From Oasisia sp. SBJ-2009 (lineage: Eukaryota > Annelida > Polychaeta > Sabellida > Siboglinidae), in contig OZ024867.1 in NCBI GenBank assembly GCA_964017155.1, forward strand, positions 6,875,489 to 6,939,488: DNA of 64,000 nucleotides, given 5' to 3'. A program made the translations under genes and the position numbers. The notes beneath the pieces are model-generated. The model was not told the DNA's origin. It searched no databases and saw nothing but the letters and a program-made list of their open reading frames with translations. Of this stretch, positions 22,540 to 34,511 are shown piece by piece (the stretch's first letter is position 1; each line of letters begins with the position of its first letter).

Positions 22540-22885
22540 GCTTGTCACACACCACCCTCTAAGTCACCCCCTGCATGTCACCCACCACTCTCTAAGTCAC
22601 CCTCTGCATGTCACCCACCACCCTCTAAGTCACCCACTGCTTGTCACCCACCACCCTCTAAGTCACCCACTGCTTGTCACCCACCACTAAGTCACCCCCT
22701 GCATGTCACCCACCACCCTCTAAGTCACCCACTGCTTGTCACCCACCACCCTCTAAGTCACCCACTGCTTGTCACCCACCACCCTCTAAGTCACCCCTGC
22801 ATGTCACCCACCACCCTCTAAGTCACCCCCTGCATGTCACCCACCACCCTCTAAGTCACCCCCTGCATGTCACCCACCCTATCCA
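22540..22885 (+). repeat. 33-bp minisatellite, copy 1 array
   Basis: About 10 units of CTCTAAGTCACCC plus CCTGCATGTCACCCACCA; some units are truncated, so frames break. Expanded in copy 2. Confidence 0.9.
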
Positions 22886-22887
22886 TC

Positions 22888-23115
22888 TGTGGGTGGCCTA
22901 GAAGTTGAGTTATGACACCTAGTAAGTCGTCAGGTATCAACGTCTGGTCAAAGTTTGATGACCTCTATCTCTGAATGTGAAGGTCTGATTGACCTAAGAT
23001 TTGGTGGGAATCATAGAATTGTGATCATAGATTAAAGCACAAAATGTCATCAAAATCGAAGAAGGCAATGTAATGTTCACCCTATTTTAGAGTGATTTGA
23101 CATGCAATGCTCCAT
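22888..23115 (+). repeat. About 230-bp dispersed repeat (copy a)
   Basis: Begins GTGGCCTAGAAGTTGAGTTA and includes GGTCAAAGTTTGATGACCTC, then GGTGGGAATCATAGAATTGT. Related copies: 26,340-26,575, 28,990-29,215 and, inverted and partial, 28,590-28,680. Two copies are independent of the 2.8-kb duplication, so it is a repeat family, perhaps a short non-autonomous element. Ends not resolved. Confidence 0.6.
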
Positions 23116-23926
23116 TTCCCTAATTACCCCCTCCACCCACCCCTTCTCTCTTTTGATCTCTTCTTCCTTCTGCCACCCTCTCCCTCTATCCAAGAACAAG
23201 TTACCTGGGTGAGATGCAGGATGTCCTTCTGTGTCACAGTGAGGCTGGACCTCAAGGTCACCTCGTCCATCACCTCAACGACCTTCACACCTGTCAGTGT
23301 AACAAATGATCAGGTGACTATCACATTTTGTGACATTCACATATACACTGGGGCATAAATGTTGCGACAATTAAATGATTTACATCAATAGTGTGACATT
23401 CATGTTAACACTGAGTCATTCATGTCCTCAATGTGACAATTACATTTTTACTGGCACTTTTTGAACAATGTGACATATGTCACTGCTGTGACAATTATGC
23501 CAACACTGTGACAATTATGCCATCACTATTACAGCTATGTCAGCACTTGTTAAAAGTGCATTTGTTGGGTGTGATGGAGTGTTAACACACCAAAACATTT
23601 ATCTCCTTCTTAGAATGTTCAATAGTTCCAGTTTCTACACTTGCTTAATTAATTAGAATTGGTAGAGAACATTGTAAGACGTATGACACTTAGTGTCTAA
23701 TCCAACTATTTTGGCTGAATCAATTACATTTGTACACACTAAAAACCACTGAACAGGTAATTTTTAGGGATTTCCTGTAACCTTGATGAGGGATGAGGAT
23801 GTTTGTGAATCAGGCGCCTTCTTACAGGACAAAGTACAATAGTAAAACTAGTTCAGTGAACTTGTGTACTTCGATGACGTATCTGCCAGGGGTAGTGCAG
23901 TCACAACCCCTGGTTACTGGTGACCT

Positions 23927-24335
23927 GTGTCTCACAAACACTGGAGGCCTGTGTTCAGTGTGTTCATCTCACAAACACTGGAGGCCTGTGTTCTGTGTGT
24001 TCATCTCACAAACACTAGAGGCTGTGTTCAGTGTGTTCATCTCACAAACACTAGAGGCTGTGTTCAGTGTGTTCATCTCACAAACACTGGAGGCCTGTGT
24101 TCAGTGTGTTCATCTCACAAACACAGGAGACTGTGTTCTGTGTGTTCATCTCACAAACACTGGAGGCCTGTGTTCTGTGTGTTCATCTCACAAACACTAG
24201 AGGCTGTGTTCAGTGTGTTCATCTCACAAACACTGGAGACTGTGTTCTGTGTGTTCATCTCACAAACACTGGAGACTGTGTTCTGTGTGTTCATCTCACA
24301 AACACTGGAGACTGTGTTCTGTGTGTTCGCTGAAT
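23927..24335 (+). repeat. 36/37-bp minisatellite, copy 1 array
   Basis: About 11 units of TCTCACAAACACTGGAG plus ACTGTGTTCTGTGTGTTCA; units with AGGCCTG are 37 bp and shift the frame. Related short array at 27,357-27,507 and an inverted pair at 36,553-36,650. Confidence 0.9.
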
Positions 24336-24484
24336 ATAAGTGTGTTATGAGTTGGTGACTACAAAAAAAGTGTCATTGTGTCAAGGTGTGTCACCTACTT
24401 GTGGCGAGTGTCACTGGTCTCCATGGAGAACTGAGCAGCTCAGCTAACTGCACCAAGTTTGTGGCAGCAGATCTTTGGTCTGTT

Positions 24485-24710
24485 CACTGCCCTGCAAAAC
24501 AGGGTGACATCTGAGTGACACTCATACAACACCACACAACACAGGGTGACATCTCAGTGACACTTATACAACACCACACAACACAGGGTGACATCTGAGA
24601 GAGCTTTCGTACAAAACCATACAACATCAGGTGACATGTCATTGATATTTGTACATCATACAATACAGGGTGACATCTCAGTGACAGTATGTGTGTGTCC
24701 TGTGGCTCAC
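24485..24710 (+). repeat. About 40-bp minisatellite (CACAACACAGGGTGACATCT)
   Basis: Four to five units spaced about 40-41 bp with GTGACACTTATACAAC. Longer homologous array at 27,655-28,120. Confidence 0.85.
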
Positions 24711-25027
24711 AGGTTTGTTGACAGTACAGGCAGGCTATCTCATAGACTACACCACATTTTGTCAATTTTGTCTTTGGGGTTAATGATTGATCTGATGGTG
24801 TTATACGGTTTGTGGTAAGTTTCCACCCCATGTCTTTGGAAGACGGTGGTGAGTTTCTCCAAAAGATTCCTCACATATGGTGTATGGTTTTCAATATATA
24901 AAAATACAGTTCAGTATTACGCAATGTTTTTGTAATATACTGTCATAGCACAGGTTGAAAGTGTGTAAAAATGGCCACACAATTTCTGATCCTGCGTGAA
25001 TTTTTTTTTGCAAGTGTAAAATTGCAC

Positions 25028-26336
25028 ATGATCCACCACTCTCTAAGTCACCGCCTGCATGTCACCCACCACTCTCTAAGTCACCCCCTGCATGTCAACC
25101 ACCACACTCTAAGTCACCGCCTGCATGTCACCCACCACACTCTAAGTCACCCCCTGCATGTCACCCACCACTCTCTAAGTCACCCCCTGCATGTCACCCA
25201 CCACACTCTAAGTCACCCCCTGCATGTCACCCACCACTCTCTAAGTCACCCCCTGCATGTCAACCACCACACTCTAAGTCACCCCCTGCATGTCACCCAC
25301 CACCCTCTAAGTCACCCACTGCATGTCACCCACCACACTCTAAGTCACCCCCTGCATGTCACCCACCACACTCTAAGTCACCCCCTGCATGTCACCCACC
25401 ACACTCTAAGTCACCCCCTGCATGTCACCCACCACACTCTAAGTCACCCCCTGCATGTCACCCACCACACTCTAAGTCACCCCCTGCATGTCACCCATCA
25501 TACTACTCTAAGTCACCCCCTGCATGTCACCCACCACACTCTAAGTCACCCCCTGCATGTCACCCACCACACTCTAAGTCACCCCCTGCATGTCACCCAC
25601 CACACTCTAAGTCACCCCCTGCATGTCACCCACCACTCTCTAAGTCACCCCCTGCATGTCAACCACCACACTCTAAGTCACCCCCTGCATGTCACCCACC
25701 ACACTCTAAGTCACCCCCTGCATGTCACCCACCACACTCTAAGTCACCCCCTGCATGTCACCCACCACACTCTAAGTCACCCCCTGCATGTCACCCACCA
25801 CACTCTAAGTCACCCCCTGCATGTCACCCACAACTCTCTAAGTCACCCCCTGCATGTCAACCACCACACTCTAAGTCACCCCCTGCATGTCACCCACCAC
25901 ACTCTAAGTCACCCCCTGCATGTCACCCACCACACTCTAAGTCACCCCCTGCATGTCAACCACCACACTCTAAGTCACCCCCTGCATGTCACCCACCACA
26001 CTCTAAGTCACCCCCTGCATGTCACCCACCACTCTCTAAGTCACCCCCTGCATGTCAACCACCACACTCTAAGTCACCCCCTGCATGTCACCCATCATAC
26101 TACTCTAAGTCACCCCCTGCATGTCACCCACCACTCTCTAAGTCACCCCCTGCATGTCAACCACCACTCTCTAAGTCACCCCCTGCATGTCACCCATCAT
26201 ACTACTCTAAGTCACCCCCTGCATGTCACCCACCACACTCTAAGTCACCCCCTGCATGTCACCCACCACACTCTAAGTCACCCCCTGCATGTCACCCACC
26301 ACACTCTAAGTCACCCCCTGCATGTCACCCACCCTA
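25028..26336 (+). repeat. 33-bp minisatellite, expanded array
   Basis: About 40 units. Because 33 is a multiple of 3, one frame encodes 11-residue repeats LSHPLHVTHHT over some 450 codons. Copy 1 does not keep the frame, and the flanks are non-coding, so it is treated as a minisatellite. A few units carry CATCATACTA insertions that occur three times, a mark of block-wise duplication. Confidence 0.9.
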
Positions 26337-26339
26337 TCC

Positions 26340-26575
26340 ATCTGTGGGTGGCCTAGAAGTTGTGTTATGACACCTAGTAAGTCGTCAGGTATCAACGTCT
26401 GGTCAAAGTTTGATGACCTCTATCTCTGAATGTGAAGGTCTGGTTGACCTCAGATTTGGTGGGAATCATAGAATTGTGATCATAGATTAATGCACAAAAT
26501 GTCACCAAAATCGAAGAAGGCAATGTAATGTTCACCCTATTTTAGAGTGATTTGACATGCAATGCCCCATTTCCC
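26340..26575 (+). repeat. About 230-bp dispersed repeat (copy b)
   Basis: Near-identical to 22,888-23,115, as expected inside the tandem duplication. Confidence 0.6.
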
Positions 26576-27356
26576 TAATTACCCCCTCCACCCACCCCTT
26601 CTCTCTTTTGATCTCTTCTTCCTTCTGCCACCCTCTCCCTCTATCCAAGAACAAGTTACCTGGGTGAGATGCAAGATGTCCTTCTGTGTCACACTGAGGC
26701 TAGACCTCAAGGTCACCTCGTCCATCACCTCAACGACCTTCACACCTGTCAGCGTAACAAATGATAAGGTGATTATCACATTTTCTGACATTCACATATA
26801 CACTGGAGCATAAATGTTGCGACAATTAAATGATTTACATCAATAGTGTGACATTCATGTTATCACTGAGTCATTCATGTCCTCAATGTGACAATTACAT
26901 TTTTACCTGCACTTTTTTTGAATTATGTGACATATATGTTACCACTGTGACAATTATGCCACCGCTGTGACAATTATGTCACCACTGTGACAATTATGTC
27001 AACACTTGTTAAAAGTGCATTTGTTGGGTGTGTTAGCACATCAAAACATTTGTCACCTTCTTAAAATGTACAATTATAGTTCCAGTTTCTACACTTGTTT
27101 AATTAATTAGAATTGGTAGAGAACATTGTAAGACGCATGAACCTTAGTGTCTAATCCAACTATTTTGGCTGAATCAATTACATTTGTACACACTAAAAAC
27201 CACTGAACAGGTAATTTTTGGGGGATTTTCTGTAACCTTGATGAGGGTGTTTGTGAATCAGAAAGCTTCTTACAGTAAAATTAGTTCAGTGAACTTCTGT
27301 ACTTCGATGAGGTATTTGCCAGGGGTAGTGCAGTCACAACCCCTGGTTAGTGGTGA

Positions 27357-27507
27357 CCTGTGTCTCACAAACACTGGAGACTGTGTTCAGTGTGTTCATC
27401 TCACAAACACTGGAGACTGTGTTCTGTGTGTTCATCTCACAAACACTGGAGACTGTGTTCTGTGTGTTCATCTCACAAACACTGGAGACTGTGTCCTGTG
27501 TGTTCGC
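27357..27507 (+). repeat. 36-bp minisatellite, copy 2 array
   Basis: Four regular 36-bp units; see 23,927-24,335. Confidence 0.9.
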
Positions 27508-27654
27508 TGAATATAAGTGTGTTATGAGTTGGTGACTACAAAAGAAGTGTCATTGTGTCACCTACTTGTGGCGAGTGTCACTGGTCTCCATGGAGAACTG
27601 AGCAGCTCAGCTAACTGCACCAAGTTTGTGGCAGCAGATCTTTGGTCTGTCCAC

Positions 27655-28120
27655 TGCCCTGCAAAACAGGGTGACATCTCAGTGACACTTATACAACACC
27701 ATACAACACAGGGTGACATATCAGTGACATTTATAAAACATCACAGAACACAGGGTGTCATCTTGGTGAAATATATGCATCACACAACACAGGGTGTCAT
27801 CTCAGTGACATTTATACAACATCACACAACACAGGGTGACAACTCAGTGACATTTATACAACACCATTCAAAACAGGGGTGACATACTGGTGAAAACACA
27901 CAACACCCAGTGACATCTACAACACAATGACACCCACACAAAACAGGGTGACAACCACACAAAACACAATGATATCCACACACACAGGGTGACATATACA
28001 AAAACAGGGTGACGTCCACATAAAATACAGTGACACCCACATAACACTGGGTGACATACACATTACAGTGGGTGGCATCGACACAACACAGGGTGACATG
28101 AGACTGACATCTACAAAACC
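27655..28120 (+). repeat. About 40-bp minisatellite, degenerate longer array
   Basis: Repeated ACACAGGGTGACAT words with progressively divergent units. The array extends beyond the 2.8-kb duplication unit towards 28,120. Confidence 0.8.
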
Positions 28121-28368
28121 CTGCATGAGAACAACACATAGTAATTCTTAAAACTATGAACACTAAAATAGATTAGCTAGTTGACAGATGCTGAATATTT
28201 TACATATGAATCCTGGATCATTTGTAAAAAAAAAAATTATAAGCATTACTTCCATTTAGATATCAAATGTATGGGAATCATACACATGTCATTAAATTCA
28301 TAGTAGTACATAAAGTTTGAGATACGGTTCCAAATCTTTGTGATTCTTCTGTGGAGATGTTGGTGTCC

Positions 28369-28585
28369 CCTCAACACCTTTAACAAGATTTAACAAGATT
28401 GCCACATGGAGAATCAACTCTAGATGGCAGGTGGACAAGGAAGCCGTTTGGCTTATTGAGAGTCCAACCTATCTAACTAAATGTACCCCGCCCTTCTCAG
28501 GTATATGTCGATTTTATTTTTAAACATATGAACACTACTAGCACCTACACAAGCAGCTGATAATCTGTTCCATTCATTTACTCCA
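28369..28585 (-). mobile_element. 5'-truncated CR1-like 3' end
   Basis: The minus strand reads the ORF2 C-terminus (MFKNKIDIYLRRAGY then stop) and the family 3' UTR with TCTAGAGTTGATTCTC, and ends in repeated ATCTTGTTAAA. Same family as the nearly full-length copy at 29,450-32,738, opposite orientation. Confidence 0.8.
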
Positions 28586-28589
28586 GAGA

Positions 28590-28680
28590 TAGAGGTCATC
28601 AAACTTTGACCCGACCTTGATACCTGACGACCTTCCTTGGTGCCATAACTCCACTTCTAGGTGACCTACAGATGTGATGT
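28590..28680 (-). repeat. About 230-bp dispersed repeat (partial, inverted)
   Basis: GAGGTCATCAAACTTTGACC ... TACCTGACGACC is the reverse complement of the core of the 22,888 repeat. It abuts the truncated CR1-like fragment. Confidence 0.55.
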
Positions 28681-28989
28681 TTGTGTCGTTTTAAAGCTAA
28701 TATAATTGTCTACCTATTTATACAACAATTCATCTAACAATTCTTTAAACATGTTTAAAAAATAGGTTTGACCTTTGACCTGATAACAAACTTGTAACCT
28801 CCGATTTCGCTGATTTTTTATGTTGAAACATACACATATGGCAAGAATCTGTAGAAGTTTTATTGTGTGCAACTGAATACTTCAGGAGTTATGAATTTTA
28901 AATACATTTCTTGCACCGCATTAATGCAGAAATATAGGTCAATTAACATGCAAATGGTGGCTAATGTTCTATATTTTGTTGTTGATTGC

Positions 28990-29215
28990 ATATGTAGGTC
29001 ACCTAGAAGTGAAGTTCTGACAGCTGGACGGTCGTCAGGTATCAAGATCTGGTCAAAGTTTGATGAGCTCTATCTCTGGACCTTGAATGTCAGATTGACC
29101 TAATAATTGGTGGGACTCATGATCATAAATCAACACACCAAATTTAATCAAAATCTACGATGGTTATGTAAATTTCAACCTGTTTTTAATTGATTTCACA
29201 TGGAATATCCCACTG
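28990..29215 (+). repeat. About 230-bp dispersed repeat (copy d)
   Basis: GTAGGTCACCTAGAAGTGAA ... GGTCAAAGTTTGATGAGCTC ... GGTGGGACTCATGATCATA; more diverged from copies a and b. Confidence 0.6.
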
Positions 29216-29449
29216 GGAATAATGGCATCTGTAGATGCCTTTTATGTTGGTACTAGCATCCTATTAAGAGGGTTGATCCTGTTGAGCTGTTGAGTAATTT
29301 TACAAAAGTTACTGTAATCTAAAATTTATGTATATATGATAGTGTTTAAATTTAAGATAACGTGTGTATGTGTAGCTAATTTACAGTAATCTGTTTGTTC
29401 TCTTCACATTAAACTGTGAAGAAATGCACGTTTGTTTGAGTCGTGTTGA

Positions 29450-29746
29450 GAGGGATTTGGGTTTTGCACCCTTGTTTTAGTGGTTCTTTACATCTACGCT
29501 ACTTTGAGGAACCGGCGAACTATTTTGGCAAGACGTAATTATGGTAAGTCGATTAAAAGTACTATTGCTCACGTGAAGTGTGAAGGAGAAGGAGTTGGAT
29601 CTGTAGATTTGTGGGGATACTTTGTTGGGAAGGAAGATATGTACGTGAGAGATGGCCTCCATCTAAGCGGAAAGGGCGCAGCAGTGTTCTCCGAGAACCT
29701 GCTTCAATCTATGGACAGAGGAACAGGTTGCAATTTTTTAAACTAG
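29450..29746 (+). pseudogene. CR1-like ORF1 C-terminus (SGNH/esterase-like)
   Basis: Open from about 29,450 without an ATG to TAG at 29,744. The end reads DLWGYFVGKEDMYVRDGLHL then SGKGAAVFSENLLQSM. RDGLHLS carries the Asp-x-x-His pair of block V in SGNH/GDSL esterases, a domain found in ORF1 of several CR1/L2 LINEs. The N-terminal Ser block is missing through 5' truncation. ORF2 lies in another frame and begins close to this stop. Confidence 0.55.
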
Positions 29747-32622
29747 TTTCGCAGGGGGGATACACAGAGAAGCCAAATACTAGAGGCATAGCTAAAGACA
29801 GCAAAAAGAAATCAGCAAAAAACAGCCTGGAAAGCCCTACGAAATTTGGTTATAAATGTGTTTGTTTAAATGCAAGGAGCATAGTAAACAAAAGAAATGA
29901 ACTAAACATTATGGTAGAAGATATTGACCCTCACATAATAGGTATAACTGAATCTTGGGCCACCCCCGATATATCAGATGCCGAATTAGGAATGACAGGA
30001 TATGTAATGTTTAGGAAAGATAGATTAGGAAGAAGGGGAGGTGGAGTTATTTTATATATTAAAGAATCCATCCAGGCTTACGAAATAAAATTTGAAAAAG
30101 AAGCAGAATGTGAAGCTGTCTGGTGTAACATAGTTACAGGAAACTCAACATTAACTGTTGGGTTAGTTTATCGTAGTCCAAACATAAGCATAGAAGAGAA
30201 TGAAAAAATGCACAACGCTATAAAAGAAGTGAGTAAACGGGACTGTATTATTATGGGGGATTTTAACCATGGGCATATAAAGTGGACATCTCTACAGAGT
30301 CCTGGGAGAGAGGATCAAGAGTTTTTAAATTTAGTACAAGATAGTTTCCTTTTTCAACATGTGTTAGAACCAACCAGGGACAAGAACGTGTTGGACATAG
30401 TTTTGAGCTCACAGAAGGAATTTGTTGATAATGTCAATATATGTGAGCCACTGGGATGTAGTGATCATAACCAGATACATTTTATCATCAAAGTAAAAGG
30501 AGAACGGAACAGAAAAATACGGTACAGGAAAAATTTTCACAAAGGAAGATATAAGGACATGAGGGAATATTTAGCGAAGATAGACTGGAATAATACACTG
30601 ACGAATAAGACAGCAACAGAATGCTGGAATATCTTAAAGAGGGAAATTGACTGCGTCGTTGACAAATTTGTCCCCTTGAAAAAACAGGGGAAAAGGTAAA
30701 AGAAGAAACACTTATCGAAGGAAGCCATTAGAAAAATCAAGTACAAGCAAATGATGTGGAAGACATATAGACATACTGGAAGTGACGAAGACTATGCCAT
30801 TTATAAAGAAGCACTTAATCAAGCTACAGCTGAAATTAGAAATTCGAAGAGAAGCTATGAACAAAACATAGCTTTCAACATAAAACATGACAGCAAGAGT
30901 TTTTATGCGTATGTTCGAAGTAAACAGAAAGTTCAATATAAGGTCGGGCCACTAGAAGGTAGTGATGGAAACATAATAACGGAGGGATTCTTAATGGCAG
31001 AAAACCTAAATGAATACTTTAGTTCGGTGTTTACCAGGGAAGATATTAGTACATTACCAGTACTAGAGACTAAGTTCGAAGGGAGAGAGTGTGACTATTT
31101 AGGACAACTAACTGTAACCCCAAAAATGGTAGCTATGAAAATAAGAGATATGAAGGATAATAAATCACCAGGAGTGGATGGGATTCCTCCCAAATTACTA
31201 CTGGAAATTGTAGAACAAATTAGCATACCACTTGCAACAGTGTTCAATTTGGCATTAGAGGAAGGAGTGGTTCCGATAGAATGGAAAGAAGCAAACATCA
31301 TACCATTATTTAAACAAGGATCAAGAAGCAAGTCAGAGAACTATAGACCAGTGAGTTTAACATCGGTGATTTGTAAACTATTAGAAAGACTAATTAAAGA
31401 TCACTTGGTTGATTTTCTTGTTAAAAATAAATTGATAAACACATCTCAACATGGGTTTTTAAAAGCGAGGTCATGCTTAACAAATATGTTATGTTTTTTG
31501 GAAGATGTCACAAAGTGGGTAGATGAGGGATCACCAGTAGATATAATCTACTTAGATTTTTAAAAAGCCTTTGACAAAGTGCCACACCAAAGATTACTAC
31601 TTAAACTAAAGGCCCATGGCATAGGAAATAGTATGATTAACTGGATAGAAAAATGGCTTATTGATAGAAGACAAAGAGTAGTAGTTGATGGGGAGGTTTC
31701 AAATTGGAAATCTGTTTTGAGTGGGGTACCGCAAGGATCAGTATTGGGACCTATTTTATTCTTAATATATATCAATGATTTGGATGATGACATAACAAGC
31801 AAGGTGTTGAAGTTTGCGGACGACACAAAAGTGTTTAGGAAAATAAAAAGTGATGCAGATAGACAGCATTTACAAGATTATCTAAATAAGTTGATAGAAT
31901 GGTCTGAGAAATGGCAAATGCTGTTTAACTTTGGAAAGTGTAAGTGCCTCCACACAGGACATGGGAATGAAAATGCACAATATACAATGGGTGGTACTGT
32001 ACTAAATACTACTGTAAAGGAAAAGGACTTAGGTTTAACCATTAGTGCTGACATGAAGGTATCAGAGCAGTGTGGAATTGCAGCAGCGAAGGCAAACCAA
32101 ATTCTTGGATTAATTAGGCGAAATATAGTATACAAAGAAAAAGAACTAATAATACCGCTTTATAAAACAATAGTTAGGCCTCATTTAGAATATTGTATAC
32201 AAGCATGGAGGCCATATCGCAAGAAGGATATTGATATGCTAGAAAGAGTACAAAGGAGAGCAACAAAAATGATACCAAAACTCAGGAATATTAGTTATGA
32301 AATGCGTCTAAAAGAATGTGGTCTAACAACACTAGAAACCAGAAGATTGAGAGGAGATCAGATTGAGGTTTTTAAAATATTGAATGGGTATGAAAATATT
32401 GACAGAAATATTTTTTTCACGGTCAAGGAAGAGAGAAGGACTAGAGGACATGGAGTTGCATTAGCAAAGAAGCAGTGTAGACTAGATATTAGAAAATTTT
32501 CATTTTCCCAAAGAATAGTAAACGAATGGAACAAATTACCAGCTGATTGTGTAGGTGCTAGAAGTGTTAATATGTTTAAAAATAAAATTGACATATACCT
32601 AAGACGGGCAGGGTATACTTAG
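29746..32622 (+). pseudogene. CR1-like ORF2: endonuclease-reverse transcriptase with two stop codons
   Basis: One frame throughout. Endonuclease about 29,850-30,490: CVCLNARSIVNKRNEL, GITESW, RRGGGVILYI, IIMGDFNHGHIKW, GCSDHNQIHF. RT about 31,130-32,000: NKSPGVDGIPP, WKEANIIPLFKQG, ENYRPVSLTS, QHGFLKARSC, YLDF-KAFDKVPH, SGVPQGSVLGPILFLIYIND and FADD at 31,813-31,824. C-terminal region: IVRPHLEYCIQAWRPYRKKD, QRRATKMIPKLR, NEWNKLPADCVGA. Both catalytic motifs are intact apart from TAA at 31,561, where the family has Gln in DFQKAFD. The second stop is TAA at 30,697. TAG ends it at 32,620. No convincing ATG near the 5' end. Confidence 0.85.
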
Positions 32623-32738
32623 TTAGATAGGTTGGACTCTCGATAAGCCAAACGGCTTCCTTGTCCACCTGCCATCTAGAGTTGATTCTCTAGGTGGCAA
32701 TCTTGTTCAATCTTGTTAAATCTTGTTAAACTGTAACA

Positions 32739-34263
32739 CTGTCACTGGGACCGACACCACGTGACCAGTAAGGTACCGCCCGTGTGGCTTTGCCTTTGGT
32801 GCGTCTGGCAAGCGCCTACCACTCGCGTCCTGTGACATCGATCGGCTTATTTATGTCGACTCGACGGTATTAAGTTGCTGTAATACACAAATGAAAAAAT
32901 TATATCTGACTTATTTGTATCGGAAATGATGTAGAATGACATTCCGAACACATACAGTGATACACATCGAAAAAAGATGGTAAAACGCTTTGAAAACGCT
33001 CTAATAATTTCGGCCAGTTAACTGGAATATTATCCCGTTCTTTCTTGTGACGTTAACAATAATAGTAGAAACACAAAAAGAAACTATTGTATTTGACGCA
33101 TGTGTTCACGTAACTCCTGAAGTGAGCGAATCGTTTTTTTTCTCATACTCAGCCGTCCGCGCTCAACGCCATTTTTGAAAGATGAAAATGTCGTCTAATA
33201 TACAGAAAAACAACGTATTTCTACGTAATACAATATCACCTACCCGCTTATATTAACGCCAGTTATACATTGTATACGTTAACTGGCTGATTTCGGTTAA
33301 ATTCTAGTCATTCGTTGTAGTATAAAACGTACTGCACGCTTACGACACTCAAAGACACACATTCGCCTACTGATTATTGCGCCATCTGGCGAATGCTTTC
33401 ACATGGATGATGGTTGTTTTATTATCTACTAGATGGGAGGGTGATTATTTATAATCAATCAAATATTAACATTTATTTACTGCACGACTAATGTAAGCCT
33501 GTTAAGTTTCTCCGATAAAAGCCTCGGTCACCATGTCCCCCGTGGATGGATTAGCCAATAAAAACCATCGTTACATTATGTTTCCGCACAGCAAAGACTC
33601 GGGTAAATGCAATTTCGCGCCAATTTAGAACGTTCTGTCAAACTGCATATAGGATCCGGACCGATACCCTACTAAATGTTGCCGACTTGCCGTTGTAACT
33701 GTATATTTGCGTATATTTAATATATCATTGTGTTATTCAATTATTCGGCATCATACCAGGTATATTTGTTTTACATACATTGCGTCTTAGCGCCCCTTTG
33801 GCTTTGAGGTAGAAAAGATTATAATTATGGTTGGCATCAACAAACTCGGGTTATCTGGAATATCGCTCATTCCAGGCGCACAGTGCAGTATTAGGAGGTG
33901 GTGTTGGAGCAAATATGTTTAGTTACCCCTCCAAGAGATGAATGTACGTGTTCTTTATGTGAGGGGAAATAACTATCGTTCGTCATTCGTTCAATTACAC
34001 GGTGATGCTAACCCCTGTGTAATTTGAAATTAAGACCCCTCTAAATTTATTGACTAAAAAGGAGTTTAACCTCAACAAAATACACGCACGCAGGCCTCGT
34101 TTCTTTAGTTCGTGTTGTCTTCTGTTCCACAGAAACAATTGTTGATATCGTACGAAGGTACGTTGCCCATTTTATTACCAAAGTCCAGACAGCCAACCAT
34201 CCAGAAAGACCAGGGCTGTCGTCTGTCTATCTATGTCATGATATAATAATATGTTGCCTTGGA
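32739..34263. other. Unique spacer DNA, nothing recognised
   Basis: Moderately AT-rich, with no long frame, repeat or splice-bounded exon that I can support. Confidence 0.4.
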
Positions 34264-34511
34264 TTAAATTCCAGTACATTTTTTAGAGATACTCAGCCAA
34301 GCGCTTGGTTTCTGGTCGAGAGCTCGTAGTTTACGTGCAACAGCCAAATTGTGGATGAGTGTCTTCTCTAGCTTATGTGTGTCCATGTGGGAAACTGAAT
34401 ACTCTACAGATTCATCATAGTTCCAAAGAGTATATATAATATATGCCGGCCCCTTTTGCTTCTTGAACCCAGCAGCCAATTTGGGTCTAATAATCTTCAG
34501 GACCTTTAGTA
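34264..34511 (-). other. Putative host exon or relic cut by a transposon
   Basis: The minus-strand frame begins at the transposon border and reads KVLKIIRPKLAAGFKKQKGP, YIIYTLWNYDESVEYSVSHM, then KLEKTLIHNLAVARKLRALD, ending SISKKCTGI-stop. Composition is protein-like (charged, with a helical KLEKTLIHNLAVARKLRAL), but I do not recognise the family. The element at 34,517 interrupts its upstream side. Sequence beyond the element (from 35,325) does not clearly continue the frame. Confidence 0.3.

Larger units (their letters stand above)
22073..24880. repeat. 2.8-kb tandem segmental duplication, copy 1
   Basis: Starts at GTATGGTTATCAATATATAA, contains the 33-bp, 36-bp and 40-bp minisatellites and about 1 kb of non-repetitive DNA (22,886-23,926). 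Copy 2 at 24,881-27,890 has the same order. The copies differ mainly in minisatellite copy number and in a (TTGTGTG)n array present only in copy 1. Confidence 0.85.
24881..27890. repeat. 2.8-kb tandem segmental duplication, copy 2
   Basis: Same order of blocks as copy 1, with the 33-bp array expanded to about 1.3 kb and the 36-bp array reduced to four units. The single-copy portion (26,345-27,355) is close to 22,890-23,926. Confidence 0.85.
29450..32738 (+). mobile_element. CR1-like non-LTR retrotransposon, nearly complete ORF2, 5'-truncated in ORF1
   Basis: About 3.3 kb. Order: C-terminus of an ORF1 with an esterase-like DGLH motif, ORF2 with apurinic-type endonuclease and reverse transcriptase, a short 3' UTR (32,623-32,700) and a tail of ATCTTGTTAA repeats to about 32,738. 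Two nonsense codons (30,697 and 31,561) and no frameshift in ORF2, so the copy is young. Tail fragments of the same family occur at 19,577, 28,369 and 46,540. Assigned to the CR1 group by ORF2 wording; a tree of the RT domain would settle the clade. Confidence 0.85.

Noticed and set aside
24971..26356. 461-codon frame with 11-residue repeats LSHPLHVTHHT
   Set aside because: 33-bp minisatellite inside a segmental duplication. The sister copy does not keep the frame, and no signal peptide, domain or transcript evidence is visible.
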